A stretch of DNA of 15,175 nt from Pseudomonadota bacterium (GTDB taxonomy: Bacteria > Pseudomonadota > Alphaproteobacteria > Rhizobiales > Rhizobiaceae), in the NCBI GenBank assembly GCA_023428515.1, contig JAEYXI010000593.1, positions 1-15,175 of the forward strand, given 5' to 3'. The first letter of the stretch is position 1; each line of letters starts with the position of its first letter. This document shows, piece after piece, positions 6,526 through 13,436 of this stretch. A program made the position numbers and the translations under genes. The notes beneath the pieces were generated by a model that was not told the DNA's origin, did no database searches, and worked only from the letters and a program-made list of their open reading frames with translations.

Positions 6526-7383
6526 CATCCACTCCCATCTTGAACCGTCGAGCCTTCGCAGGCGGTCGCGCAGCCGCACGCCGGCCCCTGCAAACTCAAC
6601 CGGCGCGGCCAGCACGCCGCCCAATTCGACCATTGCCGACACCGACTCTCCGGGAGTGTCGTCGATCACCACGACATCGCCGGGGACGAGGTCTTCCAAT
6701 TCTGCCAGCGTGATCCGTGCTGCGCCGTGGCAAACAGCGAGAGACAAAAGCGGATCGATCGCGTGCGTGGCCAGACCTTGGGCGGCGGCATCCAAAAGTC
6801 GGGCGAGACTCAGCGCGAGGTCTTCATCGTCGAAATGCAGGAAGCCCATCGAGGCGCCGTCATCGCGATGCAGCATCAACCGAAAACGCGCCACGCCTAC
6901 CGTCGGACCCGACTCGAACGTGATCGCCTTCAGCTCTACGGAGCGATCCAGGCGATGCTCGAAATCGGTCAGCTCCTGCGCGACCAGCGCTTCGATGAGC
7001 AGCGCGGCATGTGCGGGATCGAGCCGCTCAAGATCGGCCACGAGGTTCTGGCGGGCCAGCATGCTCACCAGAAGATTTCGAGTCACATGCAGTGAGGCTT
7101 CGGCATCGCCGAGCGCGATGGTAATGGCCGTGTCCCACGCTGATGCTTCGTCCAGGCGCCATTCGGCTGTGGCCGCTGCGGCGATGCCGCCCAATTCGAA
7201 CCGGACCGTCGGCTGGCAGCGATAGAATGCGTTCAAGGCCCCCAGGTTCTGCGGGGAAACCTCGTCGAGTACCAATGGTTTCCATTCGAGTGCCGTCCGC
7301 GATGGCATCGTCTGCTGGTGACGCGCAGGCTTTCGGCCGTGCACCTGCGCGTCTGCTGGGGAAGGTGGCGCGGATTTCAGCAT
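6253..7383 (-). CDS. sctQ: SctQ, sorting-platform (C-ring) protein with two SPOA domains
   Basis: A 376-aa protein, somewhat longer than YscQ (about 307 aa) because of a roughly 40-residue N-terminal extension and a larger N-terminal domain. A first SPOA domain spans about residues 213-275 (DLVPGDVVVIDD). A C-terminal SPOA spans about 303-375 (LPVTLAFEAGRATLSVEEVR, then LAPGAVIPL and an IGEGLGIRIRRI end). SctQ builds the cytoplasmic pods that bind SctL and SctK. ATG 7383 overlaps sctO by 7 bp. An ATG at residue 26 is an alternative start. An internal ribosome binding site and start before the second SPOA domain suggest a separate short product, listed separately. Confidence 0.94.
   Translation of the reverse strand: MLKSAPPSPADAQVHGRKPARHQQTMPSRTALEWKPLVLDEVSPQNLGALNAFYRCQPTVRFELGGIAAAATAEWRLDEASAWDTAITIALGDAEASLHVTRNLLVSMLARQNLVADLERLDPAHAALLIEALVAQELTDFEHRLDRSVELKAITFESGPTVGVARFRLMLHRDDGASMGFLHFDDEDLALSLARLLDAAAQGLATHAIDPLLSLAVCHGAARITLAELEDLVPGDVVVIDDTPGESVSAMVELGGVLAAPVEFAGAGVRLRDRLRRLDGSRWEWMMSSGQDRSIGGQPEDVDVSDLPVTLAFEAGRATLSVEEVRKLAPGAVIPLPDATADSIDIVLGGKRIGQGQLVQIGEGLGIRIRRIFANG
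6532..6536 (-). promoter_or_regulatory. Internal Shine-Dalgarno inside sctQ
   Basis: GGGAG on the minus strand, 6 nt before the ATG at 6525. It lies between the two SPOA domains and could drive the short SctQ form. Confidence 0.55.
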
Positions 7384-7868
7384 GATGTTGCCAAGCGTCC
7401 CGCGGGCTTATGGTCTTCCTCCGCGATCAGTTCGGCGAGCGCTGCTTCGCGGACCGCGCCGCGCGCTGACACCTTGACGGCGAGAGCGTCGATCTTGTCG
7501 AGGGCCAACCGGGCACGACGCAGTCTGTCCTTCGCTTCCACAAGCTCGATCCAACGCGCATGAAGATGCCGCTCCGCCGCATCCCTGGCCTTAGCCAGCC
7601 TGCCCATCTCGGATTGCGCGGCAAGATATCTGTTTTCGACGTCCTGCATGCTTGCAGCGCTCATCCTCTGTCCAAGCATCAGGTCCGTCGCCACGCGTTC
7701 GGCGGCGGTTGTGCGTTCCAGATAGCTGTCGATCGCGCTGACCGCCTCCGCGACGTTCCGCTCGGCTTCCTTATGCGCCGCATGGCTTCGGCTGGCCTGC
7801 TCTTCGGCACGCCGTAGCCGCGCTTCCCGTATTGAGCGGGTGGCTGCAAGGAACGTCGCATCCTTCAT
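7377..7868 (-). CDS. sctO: SctO, coiled-coil stalk protein of the export ATPase (YscO/FliJ-like)
   Basis: A 163-aa, highly charged, almost wholly helical protein rich in Ala, Arg and Glu, with no membrane segment. Heptad-like spacing runs through about residues 5-145, giving a long antiparallel coiled coil. Sequence is poorly conserved in this family, so the call rests on size, composition and position between sctN and sctQ (the place of yscO and rhizobial y4yJ). SctO sits in the central hole of the SctN hexamer and connects it to SctV. ATG 7868 overlaps the sctN stop (ATGA), and the end overlaps sctQ by 7 bp. Confidence 0.85.
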   Translation of the reverse strand: MKDATFLAATRSIREARLRRAEEQASRSHAAHKEAERNVAEAVSAIDSYLERTTAAERVATDLMLGQRMSAASMQDVENRYLAAQSEMGRLAKARDAAERHLHARWIELVEAKDRLRRARLALDKIDALAVKVSARGAVREAALAELIAEEDHKPAGRLATSC

Positions 7869-9205
7869 GACAGAGCAATCTCGCGCATGAGTCGCTGCGT
7901 TTCGGAAAGCTGCGTGTTCGATTTCGAATCCTGCCGCAGAAACACATTGATCCGGTCGATCTTGGCGATCGCTTCGTCCGTCGCGGCATCGCTGCCTCGT
8001 TCATACTCGCCAACCCGCAGCAGCAATTCGACCTCGGCGTAGCGCGACATCATTTCCCGAATACGCCCCGCATGTTCCCGGTGCTCCTGCATGACCACCG
8101 TGTCCATCAGGCGGCTCCGGCTGCGCAGCACGTCGATGGCCGGAAAATGATTGCGTTGGGCGAGTTCTGCGGACAGGAAGACATGACCATCCAACAGCGC
8201 TTGGATCTCTTCCGCCACCGGGTCCATCGTCCCGTCGCCTTCCATCAGCACACTGTAGAGGCCCGTAATCGAGCCGATGTGTCCTGGTCCGGCCCGCTCC
8301 AGCAGGCGGGGCAAGGCGGCAAACAGCGAAGACGGATAGCCGCGTCTTGTCGGCGGTTCGCCGGAGGCAAGGCCGATCTCGCGCTGGGCACGGGCAAAAC
8401 GCGTGATGTTGTCCATGGCGAGAAGCACGTGTCTGCCCTGGTCGCGGAAATATTCCGCGATAGCAGTCGCCGCATGGGCAGCCTTGACGCGCTCTATCGC
8501 CGGCCGGTCCGATGTCGCGGCGACGATGACCGACCGCGCAAGGCCCTCCGTGCCCATCTGGCGTTCGACGAATTCGCGCACTTCCCGCCCGCGTTCGCCA
8601 ACCAGTGCGATCACGGCAACGTCGGCATCGGTGCCGCGGACGATATCGGCGAGCAACATCGACTTGCCGACGCCCGGCGCCCCGAACAGGCCGACGCGTT
8701 GGCCGCGTGCGCAGGTCAGAAGCCCGTCCAGCGCACGAATGCCGAGTGTCATCGGCTCCGAGATCAGGCTGCGTTGCATCGAGGGCGGAGGATCGGCAAT
8801 GACGGGATAGCTGCCGGCGATGTCGGCCTCGTCGAGCGGCGCACCGTCAAGAGGCTCACCGAGGGCGCTGACGACCCGGCCGAGCAGGGCCGAGCCGATG
8901 CCGATTTGCTGGCTCTTGGACGTAGGAACGACCTCGGTGAGGCTCGACAGGCCGGCAATGTCGCCGAGCGGCAGCAGGATCGCCGTCTCGTCGAGTAGTC
9001 CGATCACTTCGGCCTTGAGCCGCCTTTTGGTCTTCGGATCGACCAGGTCGCAGATCTCTCCTATCCGCGCCTCCTCGAGGGCGGCGTGGATTAGGGCGCC
9101 GGTGACCTGACGTACTCTGCCAATGCGCCGACGCGCCGCGTCGTGGCGCAGGCCGCTGCGCAGGTTGGGAACGATGTCGGCCAGTCGGCTGTCGATCCCG
9201 CTCAT
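7865..9205 (-). CDS. sctN: SctN, type III secretion ATPase
   Basis: A 446-aa F1-type ATPase. It has a Walker A GAPGVGKS at residues 175-182, the conserved GERGREVREF at 203-212 carrying the catalytic glutamate (E208 by analogy with FliI/F1-beta), and Walker B LLAMD at 261-265. The T3S-type stretch SGEPPTRRGYPSSLFAALPRL starts at about 281. The family ATPase unfolds substrates and strips chaperones at the cytoplasmic face. Length matches YscN/HrcN (about 440 aa). ATG 9205 overlaps the sctL stop by 4 bp (ATGA). Nothing looks truncated. Flagellar FliI is unlikely given the neighbours. Confidence 0.98.
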   Translation of the reverse strand: MSGIDSRLADIVPNLRSGLRHDAARRRIGRVRQVTGALIHAALEEARIGEICDLVDPKTKRRLKAEVIGLLDETAILLPLGDIAGLSSLTEVVPTSKSQQIGIGSALLGRVVSALGEPLDGAPLDEADIAGSYPVIADPPPSMQRSLISEPMTLGIRALDGLLTCARGQRVGLFGAPGVGKSMLLADIVRGTDADVAVIALVGERGREVREFVERQMGTEGLARSVIVAATSDRPAIERVKAAHAATAIAEYFRDQGRHVLLAMDNITRFARAQREIGLASGEPPTRRGYPSSLFAALPRLLERAGPGHIGSITGLYSVLMEGDGTMDPVAEEIQALLDGHVFLSAELAQRNHFPAIDVLRSRSRLMDTVVMQEHREHAGRIREMMSRYAEVELLLRVGEYERGSDAATDEAIAKIDRINVFLRQDSKSNTQLSETQRLMREIALS

Positions 9206-9810
9206 GCGTCCCTTCCCCGACGGTCGCGGATGGCCTCGGCGATCGCTGCGATCTGGACACCGACGGTGGCGTCCACCACTGCCATGTCGGTTGCCACCAC
9301 ACAGCCGTCGCGTGGCAGATCGACATCTGCGATGACCTCGATGGTCCCCTGGAAAGTTGACTCGGCACGAACAGCCTCAAGCTCGTCCCGCACGGCCTCG
9401 ACGGCCTGCGGATGCACCGTCACCTTGATGTAACGGCTGCGGCGCATCTCGGAGATCGTCTGCCTGGCTGCCTTTGCCACAAGATCGCCAGCATCGAACT
9501 CGCCAAGCACGCGCGCGATGACATCGCTCGCCAGGCCGATGACATCCTTCTCGATCGAGCCGAGGTAGCGGTCCACCTTCGCGGCGACCTCTGCCAGGAG
9601 ACGAGCGGCATCGGCTGCCCCCTCGGCCTTGCCGTGCTGGTAGCCTTGGGCAAAGCTGTCGCCATAGGCGCCGCGGGCCGTATCCTGCAGCTCTGCCGCT
9701 CGGCGTTTCGCAGCGTCGAGAAAGGCAAACCCGTCTTGCCAGGCTTGCGCCTCGGCTGCTTTCAGGATTCGCTTGCCAGGCCGCTCCGGCAAGTCGACGC
9801 CGGCTCTCAC
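9202..9810 (-). CDS. sctL: SctL, ATPase stator (YscL/NolV/FliH family)
   Basis: A 202-aa soluble protein. The N-terminal half is helical with the FliH/YscL-type pattern FAQGYQHGKAEGAADAARLL (about residues 53-72). A V-ATPase-subunit-E-like C-terminal domain follows (IASDVIARVLGEFD-like helix, then KVTVHPQAVEAVRDEL and DLPRDGCVVATD). SctL links SctN to SctQ and restrains the ATPase. The start codon is GTG at 9810, in a GTGA overlap with the sctK stop. The end overlaps sctN by 4 bp. Position between K and N is identical to rhizobial nolV. Confidence 0.92.
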   Translation of the reverse strand: MRAGVDLPERPGKRILKAAEAQAWQDGFAFLDAAKRRAAELQDTARGAYGDSFAQGYQHGKAEGAADAARLLAEVAAKVDRYLGSIEKDVIGLASDVIARVLGEFDAGDLVAKAARQTISEMRRSRYIKVTVHPQAVEAVRDELEAVRAESTFQGTIEVIADVDLPRDGCVVATDMAVVDATVGVQIAAIAEAIRDRRGRDA

Positions 9811-10418
9811 CGGAGAACCTCACTGGTGCGCCGCATGATCTCGGCGCCGCCTGTCATCGGCTCTGCGTCGAGGTCGATGCCGACGGGAACCTTGACCTTC
9901 ATCCATGCGGATACCGGCTCCGGCATGGCGCGACACCATGCGGCCATACAGCGCCAGCCATCATCGCGCATCCGCGCCGCGAGCGTTTCCAGAGGCTCCA
10001 GCGAGCGGGACGGAGCCGCAATATCCCGGTTCGCGAGGGCAAAGGCGAACAAGTCCTCGCCGATCTGATGATGGATGGCGCTCACCTTCTCCTTGCCGAT
10101 GGCGCCGGCGAGCGCCCCGGACCAGCAAATCGCGCCCGTATGCATCACCATATCCTCGATATCACCCTTTGGCGCCAAGGCGATCCGGCGGTCTTCGTTC
10201 GCCAGGTCTTCACTGAGCGGTGCAAGCCCGAATTGCGAGGCAAGCAAGGCGGAGAGGCGACGGGCCAACCGCGGAGTGTCCAGCATGAGTTGGCAGCCCG
10301 GCCCCGCGATCGCATCGTCGATGCATGCCGCGAGCCGGCCGGCATCGACATAGGCCGCGGGGTTTGTAACGAAAGCGTCCCAGTCCTGATCCGAGGCCGT
10401 TGGCATCATCGCCTTCAT
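9807..10418 (-). CDS. sctK: SctK, sorting-platform adaptor (YscK/NolU family)
   Basis: A 203-aa soluble, mostly helical protein without known catalytic motifs. Position between sctJ and sctL, and length, fit SctK/NolU. The central stretch MHTGAICWSGALAGAIGKEKV (about residues 94-114) recalls the conserved G-x-x-x-W/A-x-x-L-R-x-x-I pattern of SctK. SctK bridges SctD to SctQ in the cytoplasmic sorting platform. The start was set at ATG 10418, which overlaps the sctJ stop as ATGA. The frame continues upstream to 10550, but that part lies inside sctJ and looks like out-of-frame translation. The second Met pair (residues 4-5) is a possible alternative start. Confidence 0.82.
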   Translation of the reverse strand: MKAMMPTASDQDWDAFVTNPAAYVDAGRLAACIDDAIAGPGCQLMLDTPRLARRLSALLASQFGLAPLSEDLANEDRRIALAPKGDIEDMVMHTGAICWSGALAGAIGKEKVSAIHHQIGEDLFAFALANRDIAAPSRSLEPLETLAARMRDDGWRCMAAWCRAMPEPVSAWMKVKVPVGIDLDAEPMTGGAEIMRRTSEVLR

Positions 10419-11227
10419 GCCGCCGAATGTTTGGTCGGAAGCGTCGTATGGTTCAGCGCATAGACCCTGCGTCTGCTTCGGTTCAGCAACTGGTTGGCCA
10501 GCAGGGCGCCAAGAATAAGGACTGCGGCGCCGAGGCCATAAACGATCCACATCGCCGCCGTCAGGCTGTCGGGATGCAATCGCAATCCGAAGAACGACGC
10601 GAAGGACGGCGCAGTCACCGGCGGCTCTGATGGCGCGGCGACAGGGATCAGAACCACGGAGACATTGTCATAAGCGAGGCCGGCGACACCGTTGGCAACC
10701 AGCATCTTCACTTGCGGAATGAGATTCTCCATCGACGTCGCCGCCTGATGGCGGATGAAGACCGATGCGGAGGACGGTACGAGCTTCTGGCGGAGCGGAT
10801 CGTTTTCGGGCAGGACCAGATGCACCCTTGCCGTCAGCACTCCGTCGATGTCGGAGATCGTGCGCGAGAGTTCCTGGCTGAGGCCAAAGATCATTGCCGC
10901 CCGTTCCTCTACCGGTGAAGAGACCAGACCGTCGCGCTTGAATACGTCGCCGAGGGTGGCGAACTCCTGCTTGGGCAAGCCGTGGTCGTTGAGGATCGCC
11001 ATAGCCTCGGCGAAATTGCCTTCGCGCACGGTCACCGTCATCTTGCCGTCCTTCTCCGGCGAGCGCTCGGCGGAAATGCCGTTGCGCACCAGAGTGGCGA
11101 CGATCTCGTTCGCCTGCTGCTGACTGAGCCCCGTGTAGAGGTCGACCGAGCATGCCTGTAAAAACAGCAGCGTGCTCAGCACGCCAACAACAATCGCAAG
11201 GCGACGTGAACGGTTCGACAACTGCAC
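10415..11227 (-). CDS. sctJ: SctJ, inner-membrane ring lipoprotein (YscJ/FliF family)
   Basis: A 270-aa lipoprotein. The signal peptide ends in the lipobox LQAC with C26 as the lipidated residue, followed by SVDLYTGLSQQQANEIVATL, the hallmark start of the YscJ family. Two ring-building domains occupy about residues 27-195 (VHLVLPENDPL and ASVFIRHQ are characteristic). One membrane helix lies at about 222-248 with a short basic cytoplasmic tail. SctJ forms the inner ring of the inner-membrane basal body. The start codon is GTG at 11227, 12 nt after the sctI stop, with a weak ribosome binding site. The gene overlaps sctK by 4 bp. Confidence 0.96.
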   Translation of the reverse strand: MQLSNRSRRLAIVVGVLSTLLFLQACSVDLYTGLSQQQANEIVATLVRNGISAERSPEKDGKMTVTVREGNFAEAMAILNDHGLPKQEFATLGDVFKRDGLVSSPVEERAAMIFGLSQELSRTISDIDGVLTARVHLVLPENDPLRQKLVPSSASVFIRHQAATSMENLIPQVKMLVANGVAGLAYDNVSVVLIPVAAPSEPPVTAPSFASFFGLRLHPDSLTAAMWIVYGLGAAVLILGALLANQLLNRSRRRVYALNHTTLPTKHSAA

Positions 11228-11239
11228 CCTGCTGCTTGC

Positions 11240-11860
11240 CTATTGTTGCTTGATCAACGTGTTGACGGAAGAGGCTGCGGCCGAGACGCTGTTCGTTGCG
11301 AGCGATGCGCCGAAAAGAGCCCACGAAGCCGAAACATATTGGTCGAGCAGGCGCTGCATGTCCGCCTCGGCCATCTTCCGTGACGGTGGGCGGTTGCCAC
11401 CTGCGTCACTCTCCGCCGGCGCCTGAGCCGTCCCGGGCTGGCGAGTTCCCATTGCGCCTTGTGCGGACTCCACCATCCCACCGAGCGACCTCATCGTCGA
11501 ATCGAACAGGGTGGAAGGATCGCCGCCGTTGGGGCCGCGCTTGCCGGACTCGTCCATATATTCGTAGAGGTGGAATTCCTTCACGGTTTCGGCCGAGGCA
11601 GGCGGATTGCCGGCATCGCCAGCATTGCGGACCCCCATGTTCTGGATGTTCTGGGCAAGCTGCGCTGGCTCCGATCCTGCCGTTGTCGGCGTCGTCTTCT
11701 GCGCGGTCATCTTGTTCGCCGCGACCGAGGGAGCTTCCTTGACCGCGGGCTTCAGATATCCGGTGCCGGCCGCCGCCGCGATGTTGATGTCCAGGCCCGC
11801 GGCCGTCGCATCGGGCAGCAGTTCCATCGCGGCCAAGGGCACGGTCGAGGCGATTTCCAT
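11240..11860 (-). CDS. sctI: SctI, inner-rod protein (NolB/YscI family)
   Basis: A 206-aa protein with a low-complexity Ala/Pro/Gly/Ser-rich N-terminal two thirds and a helical C terminus. The last 35 residues, ending SVSAAASSVNTLIKQQ, match the C-terminal pattern of inner-rod proteins (YscI ends SLTQAVNTLLRSQ). It is longer than YscI (about 115 aa) and resembles rhizobial NolB in size and position directly before sctJ. The role is assembly of the rod that anchors the needle to SctJ and the export gate. The start is ATG 11860 with AGGA just upstream, 12 nt after the sctC stop. Confidence 0.83.
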   Translation of the reverse strand: MEIASTVPLAAMELLPDATAAGLDINIAAAAGTGYLKPAVKEAPSVAANKMTAQKTTPTTAGSEPAQLAQNIQNMGVRNAGDAGNPPASAETVKEFHLYEYMDESGKRGPNGGDPSTLFDSTMRSLGGMVESAQGAMGTRQPGTAQAPAESDAGGNRPPSRKMAEADMQRLLDQYVSASWALFGASLATNSVSAAASSVNTLIKQQ

Positions 11861-11872
11861 CTTTCCTGTCCC

Positions 11873-12502
11873 CTATTGCGTTGCGACGGAGGGCTTTGCC
11901 GATGTCACGGGTTGGACGTCCACGGTTCGACCTCGAAAGACCCGTACATTGACTTCCCTGCTCGCCGTCTCGGAACCGTCCAGACCTACGCTTTGCTTGA
12001 CCAGCGCGATGTAGGACGGCGGTCCGGAAATCGTGACGGCTCGGTCCTTTTGGGAAATCCTCAGGGGAAAGCGGCTATCCGACACGCCAAGCCTGTCCAA
12101 CCGCTCGGCAAGATCTGGGATCTTTTCGCCTTCGACCTTGACGATTTCGGTGCGCAGATCCGCCTCCGTCACGATGTTGAGCGTCGATCCGTCATAGTGC
12201 CAGACCAACCCGTAGCGGTCGCATACCCAATCCAGAAACTCGCGAGCCGATCCGTGCGCCTTGCCGGAATTCAGCCGTCCTTTGATGCCCTTGCTGAGCT
12301 TCGTCGAAATACCGAGGTTGCGGCCGAACTCCACCAAGGCGGCATCCACGGGCTGATCGACCGCGATATATTTGTAGGGGCCATCCGGCCAATCGGGCTC
12401 GAGCGCGCGTGCCGGCCCGAGGGCGGTACCGGCGACCACCATCGCCGCCAGAGCGATCCGAGCGCATACGGAAGTAGCCGCTTTGACTGCCGCCTCGGTC
12501 AC
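11873..12502 (-). CDS. sctC1: SctC N-terminal part (NolW/RhcC1-like), N0-N1 domains of the outer-membrane secretin
   Basis: A 209-aa exported protein with a signal peptide (hydrophobic core about residues 14-32, cleavage near ARA-LEPDWPDG). An N0 domain spans about residues 40-125 (YKYIAVDQPVDAALVEFGRNLG). An N1-like domain spans about 130-175 (RLDRLGVSDSRFPLRISQKDRAVTISGP). The normal secretin (500-700 aa) would continue with N3 and the beta-barrel pore. Here TAG follows and sctI begins 12 nt later, so the pore part must be encoded elsewhere. This split is the known arrangement of rhizobial RhcC1/RhcC2. It therefore looks like a genuine split gene, not a recent frameshift. The start is GTG at 12502. 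It is the first gene of the run, facing the divergent region. Confidence 0.87.
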   Translation of the reverse strand: MTEAAVKAATSVCARIALAAMVVAGTALGPARALEPDWPDGPYKYIAVDQPVDAALVEFGRNLGISTKLSKGIKGRLNSGKAHGSAREFLDWVCDRYGLVWHYDGSTLNIVTEADLRTEIVKVEGEKIPDLAERLDRLGVSDSRFPLRISQKDRAVTISGPPSYIALVKQSVGLDGSETASREVNVRVFRGRTVDVQPVTSAKPSVATQ

Positions 12503-12684
12503 GAGTCCAATCCGTCAAATCGATGGTATCACCGACGCTGGCGCGCCGAAGACATAACTTGGCTGAGGCTAGCTCTCCCGCGTGCGATCGGAAAATCCAA
12601 ATGGAACGCGCCGGGCACTCGTTTCGGACGGGGCGGTCGATTATCGTCCGCGCCGGGAGGTGGCTGCCAGTACGGAATTCGAAT
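12503..12684. promoter_or_regulatory. Divergent intergenic region between sctC and the L,D-transpeptidase
   Basis: This 182-bp gap must contain the promoters of both the T3SS run (leftward) and the transpeptidase (rightward). No convincing sigma-70 pair or tts box could be placed. Visible structure: CGGACG/CGTCCG inverted repeat (12625-12630 and 12645-12650, 14-nt spacer), and a 9-bp direct repeat CGCGCCGGG (12607-12615 and 12649-12657) with starts 42 bp apart, close to four helical turns. Confidence 0.5.
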
Positions 12685-13359
12685 ATGTTGCGACGAATAT
12701 CGTTCCACGTTTCCGGCCGAGCACGTCCCTGGCTGGCGGGTATAGTTTTCTTTTGCGCGGCCATATTTCTCGCTAGGGCTGCGGCAGTCGCCGAGAGCGG
12801 GGGCTACGATCCACGGACCTGGTCCTATGACGAAACGCGCAACGTATTGATGGCGCCGTCGGACCTTGAGGACGACGCGATCCCGGAGGAGCCAGCCGAT
12901 TGGAGTCCCATACCGCGCGCCGTCGTTACCTATGACGGCCCGGAGAAAACCGGAACGATCCTAATCAGCACGTCGGAGCGGCGCCTTCGCCTGATCCTTG
13001 GCGAAGGCAAAGCTCTTCAATATGCCGTTGGCGTGGGACGGGAGGGGTTCAGCTGGAGTGGCCGCGACCGTATCTCTGACAAGAGGGAATGGCCCGACTG
13101 GCGTCCGCCGGCCGAGATGATGGAGCGCGAGGCACGCAAGGGCAGGATTCTTCCCGCGAAGGTGGATGGGGGCCCGGAAAATCCCCTCGGCGCACGGGCG
13201 CTTTATATCGGCTCCACGCTCTACCGCATTCACGGCACCAATCAGCCGTGGACGATCGGCAGGGCGAATTCGTCGGGCTGCATCAGGCTTACCAACGAGG
13301 ATGTCGTCGATCTCTACCAGCGGGTCGCCGTCGGCGCCCAAGTCGTCGTGCAGCGTTGA
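12685..13359 (+). CDS. Periplasmic L,D-transpeptidase (YkuD/ErfK family)
   Basis: A 224-aa exported enzyme with a signal peptide at residues 1 to about 34 (hydrophobic core ARPWLAGIVFFCAAIFLARAAA). The YkuD catalytic domain covers roughly residues 90-224. Its active site is visible: HGTN at 183-186 and SSGCIRL ending with the catalytic cysteine C199 and R201. The enzyme forms 3-3 peptidoglycan crosslinks or attaches proteins to peptidoglycan. The ATG at 12685 was chosen because it begins the signal peptide and follows GGAA at 7 nt. The longer frame from 12523 has no signal peptide at its start. The gene is divergent from sctC. It may be an ordinary housekeeping paralogue, common in Rhizobiales, or act on the cell wall around the injectisome. 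Confidence 0.92.
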   Translation: MLRRISFHVSGRARPWLAGIVFFCAAIFLARAAAVAESGGYDPRTWSYDETRNVLMAPSDLEDDAIPEEPADWSPIPRAVVTYDGPEKTGTILISTSERRLRLILGEGKALQYAVGVGREGFSWSGRDRISDKREWPDWRPPAEMMEREARKGRILPAKVDGGPENPLGARALYIGSTLYRIHGTNQPWTIGRANSSGCIRLTNEDVVDLYQRVAVGAQVVVQR

Positions 13360-13367
13360 GTCGCGCC

Positions 13368-13397
13368 TTGTCGAGTTCCGAACCAACCCGCTATTTT
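13368..13397 (+). promoter_or_regulatory. Possible sigma-70 promoter before the TPR lipoprotein gene
   Basis: TTGTCG (13368-13373) and TATTTT (13392-13397) are separated by 18 bp in the 77-bp gap between the transpeptidase and the lipoprotein gene. The match is fair. The start of transcription would fall about 30 nt before the ATG at 13437. Confidence 0.35.
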
Positions 13398-13436
13398 GCG
13401 AATGCCGCGCCGGGCGATCACCGAATGGAGCGACCA

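Noticed and set aside
12523..12684. 54-codon N-terminal extension of the L,D-transpeptidase
   Set aside because: The extension would bury the signal peptide and occupy the divergent promoter region. The ATG at 12685 gives a proper exported protein.
12503..12684. tts box upstream of sctC
   Set aside because: I looked for the rhizobial TtsI-binding pattern on both strands and did not find a convincing match.
13089..13436. 116-codon N-terminal extension of the TPR lipoprotein
   Set aside because: It overlaps the transpeptidase coding region in another frame and would hide the lipoprotein signal peptide. GGAG supports the start at 13437.
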